Position numbers and translations under genes: made by a program. Below, piece after piece: positions 57,529-64,000 of a DNA stretch of 64,000 nt. The notes below the pieces were generated by a model. It did not search any database and was not told the DNA's origin. It worked only from the letters and a program-made list of their open reading frames with translations. Within the stretch, counting starts at the first letter, position 1. Each line of letters starts with the position of its first letter. The stretch is from NCBI RefSeq assembly GCF_009827055.1, contig NZ_WUMK01000004.1:124001-188000 (forward strand). The letters are read 5' to 3'. The stretch comes from Shinella kummerowiae. GTDB taxonomy: Bacteria > Pseudomonadota > Alphaproteobacteria > Rhizobiales > Rhizobiaceae.

Positions 57529-58689
57529 TCAGCGGGGCGTGCGGTAGCCGTAGAGCCAGTCGAGATCGGCGGCGAGGCTCTGCGGTCCGCGCAGCGCCAG
57601 CACCAGGTTTCGGCCCAGCGCGATCGGGCCACGCGCATGGTAGGCGAAGCGGTTGAAGGCACCGCGGCTGCGCACGCGGGCGACGCGTTCGCGGCGGGTG
57701 GTTTCGAAACGCCGCAGCGCCTGCGCACTGTCGGTTCCATCGGCAAGCACATGGGCGAGCAATGCGGCATCCTCGATCGCCATCGCCGCGCCTTGCGCCG
57801 CAAATGGCGTCATGGCATGCGCGGCGTCGCCGATCAGCACCGTCTCGCGTCCATTCGTCCACGCACCATCGGGGCATTCGAAGAGCGGCCACATCAGGGG
57901 CTCTTGCGCATCGTTCAACAGGCGGCGGATACCGGCGTGCCAGCCGGAAAAGGCGTCGAGCAGGCGCTTTCGCGCCATGGCATCACCCTGTCGCGACCAG
58001 CCTTCCGGCGGCGCTTCCGCAAGCTGGTGGATGGCGACGATGTTGAAGGCCTGGCTTTCCGCAAGCGGGTAGGCGACGAGATGCGCCTGGGGACCCAGAA
58101 ATGCCGTCACGGTACGCGGGTTGAGAAACGGCGGGGCGAGGCCATAGGGCACGAGAAAGCGCCAGGCGACCGTACCGGAATAGCGTGCGAGCAGGGCGCC
58201 CGGCACCGCTTGCCGGAGGCGCGACCACACACCGTCGGCAGCGACGAGGATATCGGCCGGCGCGATGGCGCGCGCCTGTTCGGCGGTCTCGATTCGCCGG
58301 CCGGTCGTCACCGTGCAGAGTGGTTCCCGGCGAACGGCATCCACGAGCACGGCTTGCAGGGCCGCGCGGTGCAGCACGCCATAGGGAGCGCCCCAGCGCG
58401 TGCGGGCGTCGCCGCCGGCGGGCACTGACGCGAGCGGCGCAAGCGAACTTCCCGAAGACAGCAGGATATGGTCAGGCTCACTCCAGCGGGCGCTGAGCCT
58501 GTCGATAAGGCCGAGATCATCGAGGATGCGAGACGCGTTCGGCGAGAGTTGCAGGCCGGCGCCGACTTCCTCGAAGGCGGGAGCCTGTTCGAGGATGTGC
58601 GCGGTGATGCCCTTTTGGGCAAGTGCGAGCGCTGCCGTCAGCCCGGCAATGCCGGCGCCGACGATCGTTGCGGATGTGACGGAAGACAT
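57529..58689 (-). CDS. FAD-dependent aromatic hydroxylase-type monooxygenase
   Basis: The 386-residue flavoprotein has the N-terminal GAGIAGLTAALALAQKG dinucleotide fold, EVGAGLQLSPNA, the DG-type segment LVAADGVWSRLRQ, and GDAAHAMTPFAAQGAAMAIED near residue 290. It resembles salicylate hydroxylases and UbiH-type enzymes. There is no neighbouring catabolic cluster, so the substrate is unknown. It follows the zinc-finger gene by 21 bp and may be cotranscribed. Confidence 0.88.
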   Translation of the reverse strand: MSSVTSATIVGAGIAGLTAALALAQKGITAHILEQAPAFEEVGAGLQLSPNASRILDDLGLIDRLSARWSEPDHILLSSGSSLAPLASVPAGGDARTRWGAPYGVLHRAALQAVLVDAVRREPLCTVTTGRRIETAEQARAIAPADILVAADGVWSRLRQAVPGALLARYSGTVAWRFLVPYGLAPPFLNPRTVTAFLGPQAHLVAYPLAESQAFNIVAIHQLAEAPPEGWSRQGDAMARKRLLDAFSGWHAGIRRLLNDAQEPLMWPLFECPDGAWTNGRETVLIGDAAHAMTPFAAQGAAMAIEDAALLAHVLADGTDSAQALRRFETTRRERVARVRSRGAFNRFAYHARGPIALGRNLVLALRGPQSLAADLDWLYGYRTPR

Positions 58690-58710
58690 CGAGTGCCGGC
58701 CTTTCGGCCG

Positions 58711-58959
58711 TTACGCCGCAACCTGGTTGGTGAAGGTGCAGCCGACCGGATCGGTCTGGCTGGCCTTGAAGGCCGGGTTGTAGCGGAAGAGCGTTGAGCA
58801 GTACGGGCAGACCTTTTCGTTGTCATCGCCCATGTCGAGGAAGACGTGCGGATGGTCGTAAGGCACGGACGCACCGACGCACATGAATTCCTTCACGCCG
58901 ATCTCGATTGCGCGATGGCCGCCGTCGTTCTGGAAATGGGGAATGCTGTGGCCAGCCAT
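58711..58959 (-). CDS. Zinc-finger (CHCC type) domain protein
   Basis: From ATG 58959 the protein has 82 residues. A CHCC zinc site is visible as EFMCVGASVPYDHPHVFL followed by VCPYCSTLFRY. The family is homologous to the small NDUFS6-type subunit of complex I and is common in alphaproteobacteria. A longer frame to 59256 overlaps the hydrolase and is rejected. The precise role here is unknown. Confidence 0.9.
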   Translation of the reverse strand: MAGHSIPHFQNDGGHRAIEIGVKEFMCVGASVPYDHPHVFLDMGDDNEKVCPYCSTLFRYNPAFKASQTDPVGCTFTNQVAA

Positions 58960-59125
58960 GTCATGCTCCGTAGAATACCGTCTTTTCTGGCGCGGACCAT
59001 AGTCGGCTTCCGGTGAAATGTGTAGATGCAAAACCGTCGCGTCTGGCGAGATTTCGGCGCGGCTGCCGTTTTCTCCAGGGCCGAACCGCTTTATGAGCAG
59101 GATAGAAAACGAAAGAAGGCCCGCG

Positions 59126-59911
59126 ATGAACCTCGATGCTCCAGCCTTTTCCAGCTTCACCCATGACGGGCTCGAACTCGCCTTCTTCGATGAAGGCGAT
59201 CCCGCGGGGGATCCGGTACTGCTGATCCACGGCTTTGCCTCCAGCGCCAACGTCAACTGGGTGTTTCCCGGCTGGTTGAAGACGCTGGGCGATGCCGGCT
59301 ACCGCGTCATCGCGCTGGACAATCGCGGCCATGGCAAGAGCGCCAAGCCGCATGACCCGGCTTTCTACACGCCGCCCCTGATGGCCGGCGATGCCGCCGC
59401 ACTGCTCGATCATCTCGCAATCTCCGAGGCGCATGTCTTCGGCTATTCCATGGGCGCGCGCATCACCGCCTTCATGGCGCTTGCCCATCCGCACCGCGTG
59501 CGGTCCGTCGTGTTCGGCGGGCTGGGCATCGGCATGGTGACCGGTGTCGGCGACTGGGACCCGATCGCCGATGCCCTGCTGGCGCCGTCGCTCGACGTGG
59601 TGGACCATGAGCGTGGGCGCATGTTCCGCGCCTTTGCCGACCAGACGAAATCCGACCGGCAGGCGCTCGCCGCCTGTATCATGACGTCGCGCGATCTGCT
59701 GACGGAAGCGGATATGGGACGCATCGACGTGCCGGCGCTGATCGGTGTCGGCACCAAGGACGACATTGCCGGCGCCCCGCAGCCACTGGCCGATCTCATG
59801 CCGAATGCCCGTGCGCTCGACATTCCCGGCCGCGACCACATGCTCGCCGTCGGCGACAAGGTCTTCAAGCGCGCCGTGCTGGATTTCTATGCGGAAATCG
59901 ACGCTCGCTGA
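59126..59911 (+). CDS. Alpha/beta hydrolase
   Basis: From ATG 59126 (AAGAAGG upstream) the protein has 261 residues. LLIHGFASS gives the oxyanion strand, GYSMGAR the nucleophile Ser, IGVGTKDD the acidic residue and IPGRDHM the catalytic His. DNRGHGKSAKP follows the first strand. The sequence fits small esterases or PcaD-like hydrolases; the substrate is unknown. Confidence 0.88.
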   Translation: MNLDAPAFSSFTHDGLELAFFDEGDPAGDPVLLIHGFASSANVNWVFPGWLKTLGDAGYRVIALDNRGHGKSAKPHDPAFYTPPLMAGDAAALLDHLAISEAHVFGYSMGARITAFMALAHPHRVRSVVFGGLGIGMVTGVGDWDPIADALLAPSLDVVDHERGRMFRAFADQTKSDRQALAACIMTSRDLLTEADMGRIDVPALIGVGTKDDIAGAPQPLADLMPNARALDIPGRDHMLAVGDKVFKRAVLDFYAEIDAR

Positions 59912-60000
59912 CGCGTCGTTCACGACAGGGCTGCCGGACCATTTCGCTCGGCCGTCCTTTGCTTTATAGTCGGACCGGAATGACGATAAGGAGTGCGGCA

Positions 60001-60834
60001 ATGGTCGCGACAAATGAAATCAGGGCCGGCGAGAACCTCAAGGCCATGGATCCGATCTGGGACAGCCTGCGCGAAGAAGCGCGCGTTGCCGCCCAGGCCG
60101 AGCCGCTTCTGGCGGCCTTCCTCTATTCGACGGTGTTGAACCACCGCTCGCTGGAAGAAAGCGTGATCCATCGTGTCTGCGAGCGTCTCGATCATCCGGA
60201 CCTGCAGGCGAACCTGCTGCACCAGATCTTTTCCGAGATGCTGGAAGACTGGCCGGAATGGGGTGGCATCCTGCGCGTCGATATCCAGGCCGTCTACGAC
60301 CGTGACCCGGCATGCCTGCGGTTCCTGGATGCCGTGCTCTATTTCAAGGGCTTCCACGCCATCCAGACCCATCGTGTCGCGCACTGGCTCTACAACAACG
60401 GTCGCCGCGACCTCGCGCTCTACCTGCAAAGCCGCTCGTCCAGCGTCTTCCAGACCGACATCAACCCGGCCGCGCGCATCGGCAAGGGCATCTTCCTCGA
60501 TCACGCCACCGGTTTCGTCGTCGGCGAGACGGCGGTGATCGGCGACAACGTGTCGATCCTGCACAACGTGACGCTCGGCGGCACCGGCAAGGAGGGCGGC
60601 GACCGCCACCCGAAGATCGGCGACGGCGTGATGATCGGCGCTGGCGCAAAAATCCTCGGCAATATCCATATCGGCCATTGCTCGCGCATTGCCGCCGGCT
60701 CCGTGGTGCTGAAGCCCGTGCCGCCGAAATCGACGGTGGCCGGCGTGCCGGCCAAGGTGATCGGCGAGGCGGGCTGCAACGAGCCGTCGCGCGCCATGGA
60801 CCAGCTTCTCGCCGCCTTCGACTACGATCTCTAA
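60001..60834 (+). CDS. cysE: Serine O-acetyltransferase
   Basis: The 277-residue enzyme makes O-acetylserine for cysteine synthesis. The N-terminal helical domain (to about 150) is followed by a left-handed beta-helix with GIFLDHATGFVVGETAVIGD, LGGTGKEGGDRHPKIG and VPPKSTVAGVPAKV. AAGGAG lies eight bases before ATG 60001. The C-terminal tail is present, which in relatives mediates the complex with cysteine synthase. Confidence 0.97.
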   Translation: MVATNEIRAGENLKAMDPIWDSLREEARVAAQAEPLLAAFLYSTVLNHRSLEESVIHRVCERLDHPDLQANLLHQIFSEMLEDWPEWGGILRVDIQAVYDRDPACLRFLDAVLYFKGFHAIQTHRVAHWLYNNGRRDLALYLQSRSSSVFQTDINPAARIGKGIFLDHATGFVVGETAVIGDNVSILHNVTLGGTGKEGGDRHPKIGDGVMIGAGAKILGNIHIGHCSRIAAGSVVLKPVPPKSTVAGVPAKVIGEAGCNEPSRAMDQLLAAFDYDL

Positions 60835-60930
60835 AACGGGAAAAGTCGCGGCCTGCCGGATATCGAGGGTTTACACGACCGGGGGCAGGTGCGAGAAGCG
60901 CGGCAAATCAAACGTTGACGGAGACATGAC

Positions 60931-61134
60931 GTGAAGCCGGAAGAAATCAGGAAGCTCGAGGCCTACTTCAAGCGCAATATCAACAAGGAGATCGTCATCA
61001 AGGCCCGTCCGCGCAAGGATGAATCGGCCGAAGTCTATCTCGCTGATGAATTCCTGGGCGTCGTATTCCGCGATGACGAGGATGGCGAACTCTCCTACAA
61101 CTTCTCCATGGCGATCCTCGACATCGATCTCTGA
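60931..61134 (+). CDS. DUF3126 family small protein
   Basis: The 67-residue protein starts at GTG 60931 with GGAG eight bases upstream. KPEEIRKLEAYFKRNINK, then EVYLADEFLGVVFRDDEDGE and a SYNFSMAILDIDL ending match DUF3126, a small conserved alphaproteobacterial family of unknown function. It ends before a terminator. Confidence 0.9.
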   Translation: MKPEEIRKLEAYFKRNINKEIVIKARPRKDESAEVYLADEFLGVVFRDDEDGELSYNFSMAILDIDL

Positions 61135-61159
61135 TCTGTCGACATTTGCCTAGAAAACG

Positions 61160-61188
61160 ACCCGGCTGCCCATGGCGCCGGGTTTTTT
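61160..61188 (+). terminator. Terminator after DUF3126 gene
   Basis: ACCCGGC (61160-61166) pairs with GCCGGGT (61177-61183), with extra inner pairing, followed by six T. Confidence 0.92.
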
Positions 61189-61271
61189 GTTATATTTTTG
61201 CGACAAAACGGCCATTTCGGGCGCCAATAATCATACCTATCGGGCAAGGTCTTGCTTTGTTTGCGGAATAT

Positions 61272-61317
61272 TGCATTGCAGCATCTTCATTGACTTTTTT
61301 GTGCATTGCATATAGAT
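61272..61317 (+). promoter_or_regulatory. Phasin promoter with repeated TGCATTGCA sites
   Basis: TGCATTGCA occurs at 61272-61280 and 61302-61310, exactly 30 bp apart. The second copy lies between the -35-like TTGACT (61290-61295) and the -10-like TATAGA (61311-61316). TGC-rich sites of this kind are known targets of the PhaR repressor, so phasin control by PhaR is a reasonable inference. Confidence 0.5.
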
Positions 61318-61349
61318 TCAAGGCTATCACCGGGATCAAGGAGACTTCG

Positions 61350-61703
61350 ATGTTCAATTTCGATGACGCCAACAAGAAGAGCAAGGAAGCCGTGGATTCG
61401 TTCGTCAAGAGCTACACGACCGTTGCGCAGGGCTTTCAGGCGATTGCCACCGAGACGGCTGACTATTCGAAGAAGTCCTTCGAAAACAACATTGCCCACA
61501 TCGAGAAGCTCTCTGGCGTCAAGAGCGTCGAAGCCGCTGTCGAACTGCAGACGGCTTTCGTGAAGTCCTCCTATGAAGGCTTCGTCGCCGAAGCGACCAA
61601 GCTCAGCGAAATGTACGCCGACCTCGCCAAGGGCACGTACAAGTCCTACGAAGCACCGGTTGCCAAGGCGACCGCTGCTGCCAAGGCTGCCGTCGCCGCC
61701 TGA
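61350..61703 (+). CDS. Phasin family protein
   Basis: From ATG 61350 (AAGGAGA upstream) the 117-residue protein is almost wholly helical. It begins MFNFDDANKKSKEAVDSF and carries SFENNIAHIEKLSGVKS and an Ala/Lys-rich tail (APVAKATAAAKAAVAA). Phasins coat polyhydroxyalkanoate granules. Upstream frames to 61146 lack a ribosome site. It is monocistronic with its own promoter and terminator. Confidence 0.93.
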   Translation: MFNFDDANKKSKEAVDSFVKSYTTVAQGFQAIATETADYSKKSFENNIAHIEKLSGVKSVEAAVELQTAFVKSSYEGFVAEATKLSEMYADLAKGTYKSYEAPVAKATAAAKAAVAA

Positions 61704-61738
61704 TCTTCTTCGTACAGCGTACGCGTATAACGTTTATC

Positions 61739-61770
61739 GGCCGGCTGCGGGCAACCGCAGCCGGCCTTTT
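61739..61770 (+). terminator. Phasin terminator
   Basis: GGCCGGCTGCGG (61739-61750) pairs perfectly with CCGCAGCCGGCC (61755-61766) around GCAA, then four T. Confidence 0.93.
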
Positions 61771-61969
61771 CGCGTCGCGAGGGTTGCGCGAGGCTGGCGC
61801 GGCGGGAGCAAATTTCGCTATTTCCTTCGGACGGTCCCCGATTATGATTGCAGTGCGAAGCAGGGGTCTTACAATCGTGTGTCGAGACATTAGATAACAG
61901 GTCCACAAGGCAGCCTCGGCTGAACGGTGCGCTCCAAGGAAGCGGCCGAAATCAAGGGAATGAACACAG

Positions 61970-62320
61970 ATGAATGTGAGACGGGCTCGAATGCAGGATG
62001 GGGAAGGCGGCAGCGACACTCCCGGTCGCAGCACCTCCGTCATTACCCGCACGAAGCCGAAGACCAAGAAGCCGAGCCTGTACCGCGTCCTGCTTCTCAA
62101 TGACGATTATACTCCGATGGAGTTTGTAATCCACATTCTGGAACGTTTCTTCCAGAAGGACCGGGAAGCCGCCACACGGGTCATGCTCCATGTGCACAAT
62201 CATGGGGTCGGCGAGTGTGGTGTGTTTACCTACGAGGTTGCCGAAACCAAAGTGACACAGGTGATGGATTTCTCCCGCCAGCACCAGCATCCGCTGCAAT
62301 GTGTCATGGAAAAGAAATGA
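61970..62320 (+). CDS. clpS: Clp protease adaptor ClpS
   Basis: The 116-residue protein delivers N-end-rule substrates to ClpA. The N-degron pocket residues lie in [16 protein letters not shown] and the [14 protein letters not shown] strand; the Lys/Thr-rich N-terminal arm ([11 protein letters not shown]) is typical. ATG 61970 is chosen over ATG 61991, though neither has a strong ribosome site. clpA begins 9 bp after its stop. Confidence 0.94.
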   Translation: MNVRRARMQDGEGGSDTPGRSTSVITRTKPKTKKPSLYRVLLLNDDYTPMEFVIHILERFFQKDREAATRVMLHVHNHGVGECGVFTYEVAETKVTQVMDFSRQHQHPLQCVMEKK

Positions 62321-62329
62321 GGAACGACC

Positions 62330-64000
62330 GTGCCAACATTTTCTGCAAGCCTTGAAAAGGCGCTCCACCAGGCACTGACCTACGCGAACGAGCGTCATCA
62401 CGAATATGCGACGCTCGAGCACCTTCTGCTCGCGTTGATCGACGACGCCGATGCGGCCGCCGTGATGGGTGCCTGCAATGTCAATCTCGACGTGCTGCGC
62501 AAGACCGTCGTCGATTATGTCGATAACGACCTCGCCAACCTGGTGACCGGTTACGAGGAAGATTCCAAGCCCACCTCCGGCTTCCAGCGCGTCATCCAGC
62601 GCGCGGTGATCCATGTCCAGTCGTCCGGACGCGAGGAAGTGACCGGCGCCAACGTGCTCGTCGCGATCTTCGCCGAGCGCGAGAGCCATGCCGCCTATTT
62701 CCTGCAGGAGCAGGAGATGACACGTTACGACGCGGTGAACTTCATCTCGCATGGCATCGGCAAGCGTCCCGGCTCCACCGAGCAGCGCACGGTGCGCGGT
62801 GCCGACGAGTCCGAAGGCGAGCCGACGAAGCAGCAGCGCAACGGCGGCGAGCCGGAAGAGGCCGCCAAGAAGCAGGACGCGCTGACCGCCTATTGCGTGA
62901 ATCTCAACGAGAAGGCGAAGAACGGCAAGATCGACCCGCTCATCGGCCGCCACGCCGAGGTGAACCGCACCATCCAGGTCCTCTGCCGCCGCTCGAAGAA
63001 CAATCCGCTCTATGTGGGCGATCCGGGTGTGGGCAAGACGGCCATCGCCGAAGGCCTCGCCAAGCGTATCGTCGAAGGCAAGGTGCCGGAAGCGCTCGCC
63101 GACGCGACGATCTTCTCGCTCGACATGGGCACGCTCCTTGCCGGCACGCGTTATCGCGGTGACTTCGAGGAGCGCCTGAAGCAGGTCGTCAAGGAACTGG
63201 AAGATTATCCGGGTGCGGTTCTGTTCATCGACGAGATCCACACCGTCATCGGCGCCGGCGCCACCTCCGGCGGCGCGATGGATGCGTCCAACCTCCTGAA
63301 GCCGGCGCTGTCTTCCGGCGCGATCCGCTGCATCGGTTCGACGACCTACAAGGAATACCGCCAGTTCTTCGAAAAGGACCGGGCGCTCGTCCGCCGCTTC
63401 CAGAAGATCGACGTCAACGAGCCGACCATCGACGACACGATCGAGATCATGAAGGGCCTGAAGCCCTACTTCGAGGAATACCACAAGCTCCGGTATTCCA
63501 ACGAGGCGATCAAGTCGGCCGTCGAATTGTCGGCACGCTACATCAACGACCGCAAGCTGCCGGACAAGGCGATCGACGTGATCGACGAGACCGGCGCGGC
63601 CCAGATGCTGCTGCCGGCCGGCAAGCGCCGCAAGCTGATCACCGAGAAGGAGATCGAAGCGACGATCGCCACCATGGCCCGCATTCCGGCGAAGACCGTG
63701 TCCAAGGACGACGAGCAGGTGCTCTCCAACCTGGAGAAGGAACTGCGCTCGGTGGTCTATGGCCAGGATCTGGCGATCGAAGCGCTGGCATCGGCAATCA
63801 AGCTTGCCCGTGCGGGCCTGCGCGAACCGAACAAGCCGATCGGCAGCTACCTGTTCTCCGGCCCCACGGGCGTCGGCAAGACGGAAGTCGCCAAGCAGCT
63901 TGCCGCCTCGCTCGGCGTGGAACTGCTGCGCTTCGACATGTCGGAATACATGGAACGGCACACGGTTTCGCGCCTGCTCGGTGCACCTCCCGGCTATGTC
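62330..64000 (+). CDS. clpA: ATP-dependent Clp protease ATP-binding subunit ClpA, 5' part
   Basis: The gene starts at GTG 62330, six bases after GAGGAAC, and runs off the window after 557 codons. The Clp N domain ([15 protein letters not shown]) is followed by AAA module 1 with Walker [14 protein letters not shown] and the DEIH Walker B, then module 2 with [15 protein letters not shown]. Together with ClpS it unfolds substrates for ClpP. The remaining third lies to the right of the window. Confidence 0.97.
   Translation, partial: MPTFSASLEKALHQALTYANERHHEYATLEHLLLALIDDADAAAVMGACNVNLDVLRKTVVDYVDNDLANLVTGYEEDSKPTSGFQRVIQRAVIHVQSSGREEVTGANVLVAIFAERESHAAYFLQEQEMTRYDAVNFISHGIGKRPGSTEQRTVRGADESEGEPTKQQRNGGEPEEAAKKQDALTAYCVNLNEKAKNGKIDPLIGRHAEVNRTIQVLCRRSKNNPLYVGDPGVGKTAIAEGLAKRIVEGKVPEALADATIFSLDMGTLLAGTRYRGDFEERLKQVVKELEDYPGAVLFIDEIHTVIGAGATSGGAMDASNLLKPALSSGAIRCIGSTTYKEYRQFFEKDRALVRRFQKIDVNEPTIDDTIEIMKGLKPYFEEYHKLRYSNEAIKSAVELSARYINDRKLPDKAIDVIDETGAAQMLLPAGKRRKLITEKEIEATIATMARIPAKTVSKDDEQVLSNLEKELRSVVYGQDLAIEALASAIKLARAGLREPNKPIGSYLFSGPTGVGKTEVAKQLAASLGVELLRFDMSEYMERHTVSRLLGAPPGYV

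Noticed and set aside
58960-59256. N-terminal extension of the zinc-finger protein to 59256
   Set aside because: It would overlap the divergent hydrolase start by over 100 bp, and ATG 58959 has its own ribosome site and family N terminus.
61952-63961. 669-codon antisense frame opposite clpS-clpA
   Set aside because: ClpS and ClpA are unmistakable on the plus strand. The antisense frame results from third-position GC bias.

Overview
The window reads as a chromosomal segment of an alphaproteobacterium of the order Hyphomicrobiales, most likely family Rhizobiaceae (Rhizobium/Agrobacterium/Shinella/Ensifer type). The support is the GC-rich coding sequence, the complete aapJQMP general amino-acid transporter, BA14K, DUF992, IalB and phasin proteins, a YejA-like solute-binding protein, the gene orders ppiD-trpD-trpC-moaC-moeA, glmU-glmS, recG/sdhE-mfd and gyrA-coaD-ppi-ppi-queA-tgt, and the clpS-clpA pair at the right edge. 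Genus cannot be fixed from this sequence alone. Most of the window is core housekeeping. No prophage, transposase, integrase or CRISPR array was seen.

Layout. 1-2842: end of an xdhC-like gene, then a secreted serralysin-type RTX metalloprotease with a hairpin in its leader, and a small exported protein. 3024-11768: the most unusual block. It holds a NOX/ferric-reductase-like flavocytochrome whose paired haem histidines have the same spacing as eukaryotic NOX, a 1094-residue tetrahaem cytochrome c carrying a DUF4384 module, an OmpA-type periplasmic protein, and two exported caspase-like (C14) proteins with overlapping start and stop codons. Both caspase-like proteins carry a canonical EF-hand loop after the catalytic core. 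11805-17274: a coupled minus-strand operon for folding (ppiD), tryptophan (trpD, trpC) and molybdenum cofactor (moaC, moeA). 17558-23868: Na/Pi transporter, cell-wall amino-sugar genes glmU and glmS, a GNAT and DUF502. 23905-30226: small exported protein, recG, sdhE, mfd. 30239-36914: GNAT, DsbA-like oxidoreductase, YejA-like binding protein, IalB, GntR regulator, KefB/YbaL-type antiporter.

37025-40462: a cluster of small and poorly known genes (lipoprotein, DUF992, two coupled mini-genes), a likely small RNA, a membrane protein of lower GC, tRNA-Ser(UGA) and marC. 40636-48563: gyrA, two tiny membrane-protein genes facing back toward gyrA, a LexA-like box, coaD, two cyclophilins, a YdcZ-type membrane protein, queA and tgt. 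48567-50665: DUF4864, an AT-rich palindrome, GNAT, BA14K and a second small-RNA candidate. 50676-55980: a GlxA-type AraC regulator converging on aapJQMP. 56335-60834: metC, FAD monooxygenase, zinc-finger protein, hydrolase, cysE. 60931-64000: DUF3126, phasin with repeated TGC-type operator sites, clpS and the first 557 codons of clpA.

Functional ties: metC and cysE both serve sulfur amino acids; queA and tgt make queuosine tRNA; glmU and glmS make UDP-GlcNAc; recG and mfd serve DNA repair; clpS and clpA form the N-end-rule protease. The redox/caspase block is the best candidate for an undescribed system. Its role is inferred only from domain content and translational coupling.
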